Assembly (NCBI RefSeq): GCF_003752595.1
Contig: NZ_RKIJ01000015.1
Span: 62,001-126,000 of the forward strand
Origin: Cellulomonas sp. PhB143
Lineage (GTDB): Bacteria; Actinomycetota; Actinomycetes; Actinomycetales; Cellulomonadaceae
Direction: 5' to 3'
DNA: 64,000 bases
In this document: one piece after another, positions 52,122 through 60,916 of the stretch
Numbering within the stretch: position 1 is the first letter of the stretch
Layout: the number at the start of each line of letters is the position of its first letter
Notes under the pieces: model-generated
What the model was told of the DNA's origin: nothing
The model's database searches: none
Seen by the model: the letters and a program-made list of their open reading frames with translations, nothing else
Made by a program: the position numbers and the translations under genes

Positions 52122-55100
52122 GTGTTCCTGCTGGACGACGTGCCCGCGCCGGGACTGCGCGAGGTCCGGGGCCTCGTCTGGTCTCCGAGCGACCTCGTGG
52201 CCGCCGCGCGCTGCGAGCTGGGAGTGGTGCGCCGCATCGACGAGGTGCTCGGCCGTGCTGAACGCGTCCCCGCCCCCGCGGACGAGATGCTGGTGCGCGC
52301 GAGCCGGCTCGGTGACGCGCACGAGCAGCGGGTGCTGGACGGGTGGGTGGCGCGCCTCGGCGCCGCGTCGGACGACGACGTCGCGGGCCGGGTGGTGAGC
52401 GTCCCGCCCCTGCGCCGTGTCGGGTACCTGGACCTGGTCGCCGCCCACGGAGCCACGCTCGCGGCGCTCGAGGCGGGGGCCGGCGTCGTCCACCAGGCCA
52501 CGTTCTTCGACGGCGAGATGCACGGCCGCGCCGACTTCCTGGTGCGAGAGGGCGACGGCGGGCGCTACGCCGTCCTGGACGCCAAGCTGGCGCGGCGGGC
52601 GAAGGTGGAGGCGCTGCTCCAGGTCGCGGCCTACGCGGACCAGCTCGTCGCGGCGCACGTGCCGCTCGCGCCGTCGGCGGGTCTCGTGCTCGGCTCGGGC
52701 GAGCGCACGGCGCACCGGCTCGCGGACCTGCTGCCCGTGTTCCGGGAGCGTCGCGCGCGGCTGCGCGCGATCGTCGCCGAGCGGCTCGCCGCGAGCGAGC
52801 CGGTGGCGTGGGGTGATCCTCGGTACCACGCCTGCGGGCGGTGCGAGCGCTGCGTGCCGGAGGTCGAGGCCCACGACGACGTGCTGCTCGTGGCGGGCGT
52901 GCGGCGCGCCCAGCGCGACGTGCTGCTCGCGAGCGGGGTACGCACCGTCGCGGCGCTGGCCGCGGCGCAGGAGCCGCCGGCAGCGATGTCGCCCACCACG
53001 TTCGCGAAGCTCCGGCGGCAGGCGGCGATGCAGTCCGGCACGGCGGAGGTCGACGGCACGGTGACCTGGGAGGAGGTCGTCGAGGGTCGTCCGGTCGCGC
53101 GGGAGCGGTCGTGGACCGTGGTCGACACCGCCCCGATCGACGCGCTGCCGCCCGCCAGCGACGGGGACCTGTTCTTCGACTTCGAGGGGGACCCGCTGTG
53201 GACGGACGCGTCCGCCTCCCGGTGGGGGATCGACTACCTCTTCGGCGTCACCGAACGCCCGGCGCCGGGGGAGCGCGCGCCGTTCCTGGCGTTCTGGGCG
53301 CACGACCTGGCGCAGGAGCGTGCGGCGCTCGTCGCCTTCGTCGACCACGTGGCCGAGCGACGGCGGCGCTACCCGGACCTGCACGTCTACCACTACGCGC
53401 CCTACGAGAAGACGCACCTCGTCTCGATCGCGGCCCGGCACGGGGTGTACGAGCAGGAGGTCGACGACCTGCTGCGCGCGGGCGTTCTCGTGGACCTGTA
53501 CGCGGTGGTCCGGGCGTCGGTGCGCATCTCGGCCGGCTCGTACTCCATCAAGAAGCTCGAGCCGCTGTACATGGCCGAGCACCTGCGCGCCGGGGACGTC
53601 ACGGACGCTGCGGCGTCGATCGTCGCGTACGCCGCCTACTGCGACCTGCGGGACGCGGGGGAGGCCGACGCGGCCGAGGAGCTGCTGGGCCAGATCCGCG
53701 ACTACAACCGGTACGACTGCGACTCCACGCTGGTGCTGCTCGCGTGGCTGCGGTGGGCCGCCGACCGGTCGCGGGCGCGTGCCGCGGGGGCTCGTGGTGC
53801 AGGGTCGGGTTCCTGGTCGCCGGGGTCGTCGTCGGACGTCTTCCATCCGGCCTCGTTCCTCGGCCTCCCGCCAGGCCCGTCCACGACGTCCGACGACGAC
53901 CCCGGCGACGGTCGGGACGGCACCACGGTCTCCTCGACCGCGACCCTCGACGGGGTGGCCGGTGACGGTGCGGGCACCGCCTCCGGCGTCGGCCCGGACC
54001 CGGCACGGGAAGATCCCCGGGCCGAGGCGCACGCCGTCGAGGCGCAGGTGCGGGAGATCGTCGGCGAGGACCGTGCGGCGCGCGACGCGCAGACGCAGGC
54101 GCTCGCGCTGATCGGTGCGGGCGTCGGTTACTACGAACGGGAGGACAAGCCGTTCTGGCAGGAGCACTTCTCGCGTCTCGCCGACCCGGTGGAGGACTGG
54201 ACAGGACGCCGCAGCTCGTTCGTGGTGGACGCCGCCACGGAGCTCGAGGGCTGGGCCGTGCAGCCTGGGCGCCAGACACCGTCGCGGCTCCTCGAGCTGC
54301 GTGGGCGGCTCGAGGAGGGCTCCGACCTGCGTGCCGGCGCGAAGACCTGGGCGGTCTACGAGTGCCCAGGGCCGGGGTGCGCCAAGTCGTCCGAGAACGG
54401 CTCGCGCGTGTGGACCGAGGGGATCGAGGTCGTCGAGGTGTCCCGGGACGCCGAGACGGACGTGCTGGTCGTCGCCGAGCGGGCACCGCGCCGCGCGGAG
54501 CCGTGGTCCGAGCTGCCCATGGCGCTCGCGCCCGCGAAGGGCCCCTACACCGCGCCCCAGCAGGAGGCCGTCCTGGAGACCGCGCGGCGGTGCCTCGCGA
54601 GCTGGCGGGCGGAGCCGGGCCCGCGGGGCGAGCGGCTGCCGCGGTCCGCCGTCGTCGACCTCGTGCTGCGGCGGCCCCCGCGGTGCGTCGGAGACACCGC
54701 CGGGCCGGCCGGCACGCTCCCGCCCGTGGGCGAGGGCCCGGACCGATACGTCGAGGCGATCACCGCGGCGGTGCGCGGTCTCGATCGCTCCTGCCTCGCC
54801 GTCCAGGGCCCGCCGGGGACGGGCAAGACGCACGTCGCCTCGCACGTGATAGCCCGCCTCGTGGCCGACGGGTGGCGCATCGGCGTCGTCGCCCAGTCCC
54901 ATGCCGCCGTCGAGAACCTCGTCCGCGCCGTCGTGGAGAAGGCGGGCGTCCCGGGGGCCGTGGTCGCCAAGAAGCTCGAGAACGGAGCGAAGCCGTCGGG
55001 CGAGCCCTGGCAGCAGGTCGACGGCAAGGGCCTGGCCGTCGCGGCGGCGGCCGCGCCGTGCGTCGTCGGCGGCACGGCCTGGGACTTCGCGAACGCCAAG

Positions 55101-55934
55101 AACTTCCCCGACGAGCACCTCGACCTGCTCGTGGTCGACGAGGCCGGTCAGTTCTCGCTCGCGAACACGATCGCCGTCGGGCGCGCGGCGCGCCGCCTCC
55201 TCCTGCTCGGCGACCCGCAGCAGCTCGACCAGGTCACCCAGGGGCGCCACCCCGAGCCGGTCGACCGCTCCGCGCTCGCCCACCTGGCGGGCGAGCACGG
55301 CGTGCTCCCGGCCGAGCACGGGTACTTCCTCTCGACGACGTGGCGCATGCACCCCGCCCTGGCCGGGGCCGTCTCCGAGCTCGCGTACGAGGGCCGGCTC
55401 GCCGCGGAGCCCGTGACCCGCGAACGCCGGCTCGACGGCATCCTCCCGGGCCTGCGGACCGTGCGGGTGCCCCATGTCGGCAACGCGACGTCGTCGCCGG
55501 AGGAGGCTGCCGAGGTCGTGGCGCTGGTGCGTGACGTCCTGGGGCGGGGGTGGACGGCGTCGTCGGGCAGCGACCCCGCACCCCTCGACGAGGCGGGAGT
55601 GATCGTCGTGGCCGCGTACAACGCGCAGGTCTGGACGGTGCGGCGTGCGCTGGAGCGGGCCGGTCTCGGAGCAGTGCGCGTGGGGACGGTCGACAAGTTC
55701 CAGGGCCAGGAGGCCCCGGTCGCGATCCTGACCACGGCCGCGTCGTCGGTCGAGGACGTCCCGCGCGGCCTGGGTTTCCTGCTCTCGCGCAACCGGGTCA
55801 ACGTCGCGGTCTCGCGCGGGCAGTGGTGCGCGGTCGTGGTGCGCTCGACCCGGCTGACCGACCACCTGCCCGGGACGCCGGAGGACCTGGAGCAGCTCGG
55901 CGCGTTCGTCGGGCTGTGCGAGCGCGGCGACTGA
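52122..55934 (+). CDS. TM0106-family RecB-like nuclease fused to RNase-H-like and SF1 helicase domains
   Basis: Predicted 1270 residues, Dna2-like. Residues ~20-250 form a Cas4/RecB nuclease: Asp138 in HGRADFL, Asp153 and Lys155 in VLDAKLA, Gln167/Tyr171 in LLQVAAY, and Fe-S cysteines at 31, 238, 241 and 244 (CGRCERC). A DEDD-type fold begins DLFFDFEGDPL (~347), continuing HYAPYEKTHL and RDYNRYDCDSTLVL. The helicase has Walker A VQGPPGTGKTHVA (~895), VVDEAGQFSL (~1003), TVDKFQGQEAPVAIL and NVAVSRG. It probably processes DNA ends or stalled forks. The preceding promoter suggests damage induction. GTG start behind GAGGAG. Confidence 0.9.
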   Translation: MFLLDDVPAPGLREVRGLVWSPSDLVAAARCELGVVRRIDEVLGRAERVPAPADEMLVRASRLGDAHEQRVLDGWVARLGAASDDDVAGRVVSVPPLRRVGYLDLVAAHGATLAALEAGAGVVHQATFFDGEMHGRADFLVREGDGGRYAVLDAKLARRAKVEALLQVAAYADQLVAAHVPLAPSAGLVLGSGERTAHRLADLLPVFRERRARLRAIVAERLAASEPVAWGDPRYHACGRCERCVPEVEAHDDVLLVAGVRRAQRDVLLASGVRTVAALAAAQEPPAAMSPTTFAKLRRQAAMQSGTAEVDGTVTWEEVVEGRPVARERSWTVVDTAPIDALPPASDGDLFFDFEGDPLWTDASASRWGIDYLFGVTERPAPGERAPFLAFWAHDLAQERAALVAFVDHVAERRRRYPDLHVYHYAPYEKTHLVSIAARHGVYEQEVDDLLRAGVLVDLYAVVRASVRISAGSYSIKKLEPLYMAEHLRAGDVTDAAASIVAYAAYCDLRDAGEADAAEELLGQIRDYNRYDCDSTLVLLAWLRWAADRSRARAAGARGAGSGSWSPGSSSDVFHPASFLGLPPGPSTTSDDDPGDGRDGTTVSSTATLDGVAGDGAGTASGVGPDPAREDPRAEAHAVEAQVREIVGEDRAARDAQTQALALIGAGVGYYEREDKPFWQEHFSRLADPVEDWTGRRSSFVVDAATELEGWAVQPGRQTPSRLLELRGRLEEGSDLRAGAKTWAVYECPGPGCAKSSENGSRVWTEGIEVVEVSRDAETDVLVVAERAPRRAEPWSELPMALAPAKGPYTAPQQEAVLETARRCLASWRAEPGPRGERLPRSAVVDLVLRRPPRCVGDTAGPAGTLPPVGEGPDRYVEAITAAVRGLDRSCLAVQGPPGTGKTHVASHVIARLVADGWRIGVVAQSHAAVENLVRAVVEKAGVPGAVVAKKLENGAKPSGEPWQQVDGKGLAVAAAAAPCVVGGTAWDFANAKNFPDEHLDLLVVDEAGQFSLANTIAVGRAARRLLLLGDPQQLDQVTQGRHPEPVDRSALAHLAGEHGVLPAEHGYFLSTTWRMHPALAGAVSELAYEGRLAAEPVTRERRLDGILPGLRTVRVPHVGNATSSPEEAAEVVALVRDVLGRGWTASSGSDPAPLDEAGVIVVAAYNAQVWTVRRALERAGLGAVRVGTVDKFQGQEAPVAILTTAASSVEDVPRGLGFLLSRNRVNVAVSRGQWCAVVVRSTRLTDHLPGTPEDLEQLGAFVGLCERGD

Positions 55935-55948
55935 CGGCGCCGCGCGGA

Positions 55949-56422
55949 TCAGTCGACGAGCGAGAGCTCGACCACGGGCACCAGCTCGCGCCAGTCCTGG
56001 CCCGGTGCGGCGGCGGGCTCCGCCCACCGGGTCAGCACCGGCGCGAGGCCGGCCCACGCCCGGGGGTGCGCGGACTCGTACGCCGAGAAGATCTCGACGC
56101 CGGAGGCGGGCGGGAGGACTCGCGCCCGGGCCCGGCGCCGTCGGACGGCCCCCGAGCTGACGACGACCCGCGGGTCCGCAGCGACGTTGCGGAACCACTG
56201 CGAGCCCGGGCCGAGGCCGGCGGCCACGAGCAGCACGCCGGGGCGGGGCCGGTCGACGACCTCGAGGACGACCGTGCGCCAGAGCCCCGAGGTGCGACCG
56301 CGGTGCTCCAGGAGCACGAGCCGCGGGCCGAGGAGCGGCCCGAGCCCCGCCCGGTAGAGCGCGATCGGCGCGCGAACCAGCCTCCGCGAGTGCAGCAGCC
56401 GCGAGGCGAGGTCAGGTGCCAT
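55949..56422 (-). CDS. Deazaflavin (F420)-dependent nitroreductase-family protein
   Basis: Predicted 157 residues. LVLLEHRGRTSGLWRTVVLEVVD and GLGPGSQWFRNVAADPRVVV match the split beta-barrel of Ddn/DUF385 proteins, with the GxxxxxxWxxNL-like F420-binding segment. Members reduce quinones or nitro compounds using reduced F420. TAGCGT lies 7 nt before ATG 56422 on the minus strand, consistent with a leaderless mRNA. Confidence 0.85.
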   Translation of the reverse strand: MAPDLASRLLHSRRLVRAPIALYRAGLGPLLGPRLVLLEHRGRTSGLWRTVVLEVVDRPRPGVLLVAAGLGPGSQWFRNVAADPRVVVSSGAVRRRRARARVLPPASGVEIFSAYESAHPRAWAGLAPVLTRWAEPAAAPGQDWRELVPVVELSLVD

Positions 56423-56542
56423 GCCCCGCACGCTATCCAGGCGCCGGGCGGACGTCACATGCTGAGACGAACAGTGGCGCCGGTCACACTGCGGTAACGA
56501 TCCGCGCCAGCACACGCCGCCGAGACATCCCCGACACATTCC

Positions 56543-56556
56543 GTGACTACGGTCAC
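56543..56556. promoter_or_regulatory. GTGAC-N4-GTCAC dyad upstream of the branched-chain binding-protein gene
   Basis: GTGAC-TACG-GTCAC lies 70 bp before ATG 56626 and overlaps a possible TACGGT -10 box. It is the inner core of a CRP/GlxR-type site. Overlap with the promoter would favour repression. The arrangement is seen; the regulator is inferred. Confidence 0.4.
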
Positions 56557-56625
56557 CCCCACGGCACGGCACCTGCAGTGCAGCAAGGCGCACGACTCAC
56601 AGCTCCATCCCGGAGGGAACACACG

Positions 56626-57930
56626 ATGAATCGACGGATGACAGTCGCGACGCGAGGCCTCGCCATCGCCGCCGCACTCAGCCTCGGGCTCACCGCCTGC
56701 AGCACGACCTCGGACGACGACAGCTCGGGCGACGAGGCCAGCGGCGGCAGCTCGTCGAGCGCGGACGACGGACTGGTCGTCGGCACGCTCCTGCCGCTGA
56801 CCGGGACCCTCGCCTACCTGGGCCCGCCCGAGGTCGCGGGCGTCGGCCTGGCGGTCGACGAGATCAACAAGGCCGGCGGCGTGCTCGGCAAGGACGTCAC
56901 GATCGAGGGCGCCGACTCCGGGGACTCGACCGACATGAACGTCTCGACGCAGTCGACGACGGACCTCCTCAAGCGCAAGTCGGACGTCATCATCGGCGCC
57001 GCGTCGTCCAGCGTGAGCATCAACGTCGTCGACCAGATCGCCGGCGCCGACGTCATGCAGATCTCGCCCGCGAACACCTCGACGACGCTCTCGGGCTACA
57101 GCCCGTTCTACGCGCGCACCGCGCCGCCGGACTCCGTCCAGGGCAACGCGCTCGGCTCGCTCATCCTCGACTCGGGCGCCACGAAGGTCGGCATGCTCGT
57201 GCAGAACGAGGACTACGGCACCGGCCTGCGCGACAACGTGCAGAAGACCATCGAGGCCGGTGGCGGCCAGGTCGTCTACGGCGCGACCGACGCGGGCCAG
57301 GAGTTCCAGCCCGGCGAGTCGAACTTCTCGGCCCAGGTCACCGACCTGCTCGCCCAGAAGCCCGACGCCATCGCGGTCATCGCGTTCGACGAGACCAAGG
57401 CGATCATCACCGAGCTCGTCGCCCAGGGCTGGAAGATGGACGGCACGACGTTCTTCTGCGACGGCAACACCGCCAGCTACGAGAAGGACTTCGACCCAGG
57501 GACGCTGAAGGGCGTCGTCGGGACCATCCCGGGCGCCGAGGCGCAGGGCGACTTCAAGGACCGCCTCAACACGTACTCCAAGGACAACAACGGCGGCGAG
57601 CTCACCTCGTACGCCTACGGCCCCGAGTCGTACGACGCGACGATCCTCGCCGCGCTCGCAGCGGTGCGTGGTGGCGCGGCCGACGGCAAGACCATCTCGG
57701 AGAACATCAAGTCCGTCTCCGGCGCCGACGGCGGCACGGAGGTCAAGACCTTCGAGGAGGGCGTCAAGGCGCTCAAGGCCGGTGACGACATCCACTACGT
57801 GGGCGTCGCCGGGACGGGCCCGCTGAACGAGGACAACGACCCGTCGTCGGCGTTCATCGGCGTGTACGACTACGACGGCAAGAACGTGCAGCAGTTCACG
57901 CGTTCCGTCGAGGGCAAGATCGGCGGCTGA
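56626..57930 (+). CDS. Branched-chain amino-acid (LivK-like) ABC substrate-binding lipoprotein
   Basis: Predicted 434 residues behind GGAGGG. Signal with lipobox LGLTAC near residue 26, then a Ser/Asp-rich spacer and a periplasmic-binding type 1 fold: VGTLLPLTGTLAYLGPPEVAGVGLAVDEINKAGGVLGKDV, IIGAASSSVSINVVDQI and GMLVQNEDYGTGLRDNVQK. It supplies the LivFGMH transporter encoded on the opposite strand just beyond. The permease genes are not in its operon, so binding protein and transporter can be regulated separately. Confidence 0.92.
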   Translation: MNRRMTVATRGLAIAAALSLGLTACSTTSDDDSSGDEASGGSSSSADDGLVVGTLLPLTGTLAYLGPPEVAGVGLAVDEINKAGGVLGKDVTIEGADSGDSTDMNVSTQSTTDLLKRKSDVIIGAASSSVSINVVDQIAGADVMQISPANTSTTLSGYSPFYARTAPPDSVQGNALGSLILDSGATKVGMLVQNEDYGTGLRDNVQKTIEAGGGQVVYGATDAGQEFQPGESNFSAQVTDLLAQKPDAIAVIAFDETKAIITELVAQGWKMDGTTFFCDGNTASYEKDFDPGTLKGVVGTIPGAEAQGDFKDRLNTYSKDNNGGELTSYAYGPESYDATILAALAAVRGGAADGKTISENIKSVSGADGGTEVKTFEEGVKALKAGDDIHYVGVAGTGPLNEDNDPSSAFIGVYDYDGKNVQQFTRSVEGKIGG

Positions 57931-57960
57931 CGCCGACGGCGCCGCACCGCCGGCGCCGCT

Positions 57961-58024
57961 CGCCGAGACGTCGAATTCCGCCCCCGATTCTTCGAATCGA
58001 GGGGCGGAATTCGACGTCTCGGCG
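57961..58024. repeat. 65-bp palindromic element, copy D
   Basis: Left arm CGCCGAGACGTCGAATTCC, centre CGATTC-TTC-GAATCG, right arm GAATTCGACGTCTCGGCG; outer arms are perfectly complementary, with one bulge in the inner CCCC/GGGG stem. It lies 31 bp after the binding-protein stop. A separate conventional hairpin terminator follows at 58060, so the element is not needed simply to end transcription. Confidence 0.87.
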
Positions 58025-58059
58025 GTGGGTGCGGCGGCCCGGCAGGGGGCGCGGCACGC

Positions 58060-58095
58060 GAGAGGGGCCCGGTGCATCGGCACCGGGCCCCTCTC
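58060..58095. terminator. Perfect 16-bp stem terminator between livK-type and livF genes
   Basis: GAGAGGGGCCCGGTGC-ATCG-GCACCGGGCCCCTCTC, with flanking CACG/CGTG extending the pairing. Placed between convergent genes, it should stop transcription from both sides. Confidence 0.85.
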
Positions 58096-58110
58096 GTCGT
58101 GCGGTCCTCG

Positions 58111-58944
58111 TCAGCCGGTGTGCGCCGCCGCGCTCTCCTCGACGTCCTCGGCGAGCGTGCCGAGGTACAGGGCGATCACCTTGGGGTCGGCCTGCAGCTC
58201 CCGCCCGGTGCCCGTGTGCGCGTCGCGGCCCTGGTCGAGGACGTACCCGCGGTCGCAGATCTGCAGGCAGCGGCGGGCGTTCTGCTCGACCATGACGATG
58301 CTGACACCCGCCTTGTTGATCATGCGGGTGCGCAGGAACGTCTCGTCCTGGCGCACGGGGGAGAGCCCCGCGGACGGCTCGTCGAGCAGCAGCACCGACG
58401 GGTTCATCATCAGCGCGCGCGCCATGGCGACCATCTGGCGCTCGCCGCCGGACAGCGAGCCGGCCCGCTGCGCCCGGCGGTCGCCGAGCGTCGGGAAGAG
58501 GTCGGCGATGAAGGAGAACCGGTCGCGGAACATCGCCGGCTTGAGGTAGACGCCCATCTTCAGGTTCTCCTCGATCGTCAGCGAGGGGAACACGTTGTTG
58601 GACTGCGGCACGAACCCGACGCCCTGGGCGACGAGCCGGTTCGCCCGCATCCCGGTGATCTCCTCGCCGTCGAGCTCGACGGACCCGGAGCGGATCTCGA
58701 CCTGGCCGAACAGGGCCTTGAGCAGCGTGGACTTCCCGGCGCCGTTGGGCCCGATGATGCCGACGAGCTCGCCGCGCCCGACCTCGATCGAGCAGTCGTC
58801 CAGGATGTTCACCCCGGGGATGTACCCGGCGACGAGGTGGCTCGCGCGCAGCAGCACCTCGCCGGTCGCGCCCTTCGACGCCGTGCCCGAGCTCGTGTCG
58901 GTGGGCGGGCCGCCGGCGGGGGCGGGGGTGGTGGGATCGGTCAT
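58111..58944 (-). CDS. livF: Branched-chain amino-acid ABC transporter ATPase LivF
   Basis: Predicted 277 residues. Walker A GIIGPNGAGKSTLLKALFG, VPQSNNVFPSLTIEENLKMG, signature SLSGGERQMVAMARALMMNP, Walker B VLLLDEPSAGLSP, switch VEQNARRCLQI. About 30 N-terminal Pro/Thr/Ser residues precede the domain. Start ATG 58944 overlaps the livG stop (ATGA). Confidence 0.94.
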   Translation of the reverse strand: MTDPTTPAPAGGPPTDTSSGTASKGATGEVLLRASHLVAGYIPGVNILDDCSIEVGRGELVGIIGPNGAGKSTLLKALFGQVEIRSGSVELDGEEITGMRANRLVAQGVGFVPQSNNVFPSLTIEENLKMGVYLKPAMFRDRFSFIADLFPTLGDRRAQRAGSLSGGERQMVAMARALMMNPSVLLLDEPSAGLSPVRQDETFLRTRMINKAGVSIVMVEQNARRCLQICDRGYVLDQGRDAHTGTGRELQADPKVIALYLGTLAEDVEESAAAHTG

Positions 58945-59930
58945 CGCTTCTCCTCCTCGGCCGCGAGGCGGGCCAGGACGTCGGGATCGAGCAACGAGTC
59001 GTCGCCGAGGTCCGTGTCGTGGTGGGCGCCGAGGTACGCGTCGACCACCGCCTGGTCCTGCATGACGTCCTCGGGCGGGCCCTCGGCGACGATCCGCCCC
59101 TCGGCCATGACGACGACCCAGTCCGAGATGTGCCGGACGGCGTGCATGTCGTGCTCCACGAAGAGGACGGTCATGCCCTCGTCGCGCAGCGCCTGGACGT
59201 GCCCGAGCAGCGACTGCACGAGCGCGGGGTTCACGCCGGCCATCGGCTCGTCGAGCATGATCATGGTCGGGTCGGTCATCAGGGCCCGGGCCATCTCGAG
59301 GAGCTTGCGCTGGCCACCGGACAGCGAGCCCGCGAAGTCGTCCTTCTTGCTGTCGAGCTTGAACCGCTCGAGCAGCTCCATGGCCTTGGCGGTCACCTCG
59401 GCCTCGCGCTTCTTCCACAGCGGTGGCACCAGCGAGGCGAACAGGTTCTCGCCCGGGTGCTGCGTGGCGGCGAGGCGCATGTTGTCCAGCACGGTCAGGC
59501 GCGAGAGCGCCTTGGTGAGCTGGAAGGTGCGCACGGCCCCGGTGCGGGCGACCTTCGCCGCCGACTTCTTCGCGAGGCTGCGGCCCTCGAAGGTCCACGC
59601 GCCGCCGTCGGGCACGTCGAAGCCGGTGAGGAGGTTGAAGAAGGTCGTCTTGCCGGCGCCGTTGGGGCCGATCAGGGCGGTGATGGCGCCGCGCTGGACC
59701 TCGAGGTGCGCGACGTCCACGGCGGTCATGCCGCCGAACCGGCGCACGACGTCGTCGACCACGAGCAGGGCGTCCGGCTTGGCGGCGCCGGGCACGGCCT
59801 CGACGCCGGCCAGCCCGGCGGGTCCGGTGGTCCCGGCCCCGGCCCCGGCGGGCCCGCTCGTCGCGGGCCGGTCGGTGGACACCGTGTCGACGGACGCCCG
59901 GTCCGTGGCGGGGGTCAGGTCATCGGGCAT
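58941..59930 (-). CDS. livG: Branched-chain amino-acid ABC transporter ATPase LivG
   Basis: Predicted 329 residues. Walker A ALIGPNGAGKTTFFNLLTGF, RTFQLTKALSRLTVLDNMRLAATQHPGEN, signature SLSGGQRKLLEMARALMTDP, Walker B IMLDEPMAGVNP and VEHDMHAVRHISD. An unusually long Ala/Gly/Thr/Pro-rich N-terminus of ~50 residues precedes the ATPase fold. It overlaps livM by 11 nt. Confidence 0.94.
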   Translation of the reverse strand: MPDDLTPATDRASVDTVSTDRPATSGPAGAGAGTTGPAGLAGVEAVPGAAKPDALLVVDDVVRRFGGMTAVDVAHLEVQRGAITALIGPNGAGKTTFFNLLTGFDVPDGGAWTFEGRSLAKKSAAKVARTGAVRTFQLTKALSRLTVLDNMRLAATQHPGENLFASLVPPLWKKREAEVTAKAMELLERFKLDSKKDDFAGSLSGGQRKLLEMARALMTDPTMIMLDEPMAGVNPALVQSLLGHVQALRDEGMTVLFVEHDMHAVRHISDWVVVMAEGRIVAEGPPEDVMQDQAVVDAYLGAHHDTDLGDDSLLDPDVLARLAAEEEKR

Positions 59931-60903
59931 CGAACGCCAGCTCCTTCTTGTCGCCGAATATGCCTTGCGGCCGGAAGATGACGAGGCACATGAGCGTGAT
60001 GCCGACGACCATGCCGCCGATCTGCTCGATCTGCGCCGAGGAGATCGCGTCGGGCAGGGCCACGCGCATCCCGGCCCGCAGCAGCATGTACACGCCGAAG
60101 AAGATCATGGAGCCGACGACGGGTCCCCAGATGGTCGCGGCGCCGCCGAGCAGGAGGATGGTCCAGATGAAGAACGTCATCGAGCGGCCCATCGAGTCGG
60201 GCTGCACGGCGCGCGGCAGGCAGAACAGCACGCCGGCGACCGCTCCGGCGACGCCGCCGAGGATGAGCGCCTGCATCTTGTAGGAGTAGACGTTCTTGCC
60301 CAGGGCGCGCACGGCGTCCTCGTCCTCGCGGATGCCCTTGAGCACGCGGCCCCACGGGCTGCGGGTCAGGAGCCAGACGACCAGGACCGCGAACAGGACC
60401 ACCGACCAGGCGACGAGCCGGATCCACCAGGAGTTCGACCCGTTGTTCTGGTAGGTCCAGGGGCCGAACTGCGTGGTGCCGTCGGTGAGGAAGCTCAGGT
60501 CCAGGAACGTGTTCTTGAACGAGTTGCCCGTCAGCCCGGAGGAGCCGCCGGTCTGGTCGTTGAACACGGTCGAGCGGCCGATCATGCGCAGGATCTCGGC
60601 GGCGGAGATGGTCACGATGGCGAGGTAGTCACCGCGCAGCTTGAGCGTGGGTATCCCGAGGACCAGCGCGAACAGCGCGCCGGCGACGATCGCGATCGCC
60701 AGGGCCAGGAAGAACCCGGCGCCCGCGATCGTGGAGATCGCGAAGCCGTAGGCGCCGAGCAGCATGAACCCGGCCTGTCCCATGTTGAGCAGCCCGGTGT
60801 ACCCGAAGTGCAGGTTGAGGCCGATGGCGGCCAGCGCGTAGGCGGCGGTCGTCGGGGCGATGAGCTCCCCGAGGACCTGCGAGAGGATGCGGCTCAGTTC
60901 CAT
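59920..60903 (-). CDS. livM: Branched-chain amino-acid ABC transporter permease LivM
   Basis: Predicted 327 residues with about eight to ten helices. NLHFGYTGLLNMGQAGFMLLGAYGFA is the LivM N-terminal signature, and SPWGRVLKGIREDEDAVRALGKNVYSYKMQALILGG the conserved ATPase-coupling loop. FRPQGIFGDKKEL closes the protein. Ribosome site AAGGGA upstream; 13-nt gap to livH. Confidence 0.93.
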   Translation of the reverse strand: MELSRILSQVLGELIAPTTAAYALAAIGLNLHFGYTGLLNMGQAGFMLLGAYGFAISTIAGAGFFLALAIAIVAGALFALVLGIPTLKLRGDYLAIVTISAAEILRMIGRSTVFNDQTGGSSGLTGNSFKNTFLDLSFLTDGTTQFGPWTYQNNGSNSWWIRLVAWSVVLFAVLVVWLLTRSPWGRVLKGIREDEDAVRALGKNVYSYKMQALILGGVAGAVAGVLFCLPRAVQPDSMGRSMTFFIWTILLLGGAATIWGPVVGSMIFFGVYMLLRAGMRVALPDAISSAQIEQIGGMVVGITLMCLVIFRPQGIFGDKKELAFDAR

Positions 60904-60916
60904 TGGTCTTTTCCCT

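Noticed and set aside
52122-52870. Cas4 from an adaptive immunity locus
   Set aside because: The RecB/Cas4-like domain is fused to DEDD and SF1 helicase domains and stands alone; it is the TM0106-type protein, not CRISPR Cas4.
51792-56198. A 1468-codon open frame on the minus strand opposite the nuclease-helicase
   Set aside because: Its translation is Arg/Gly/Ala-rich low complexity with no domain, while the plus strand carries full nuclease and helicase motifs. Long antisense frames are expected at this GC content.
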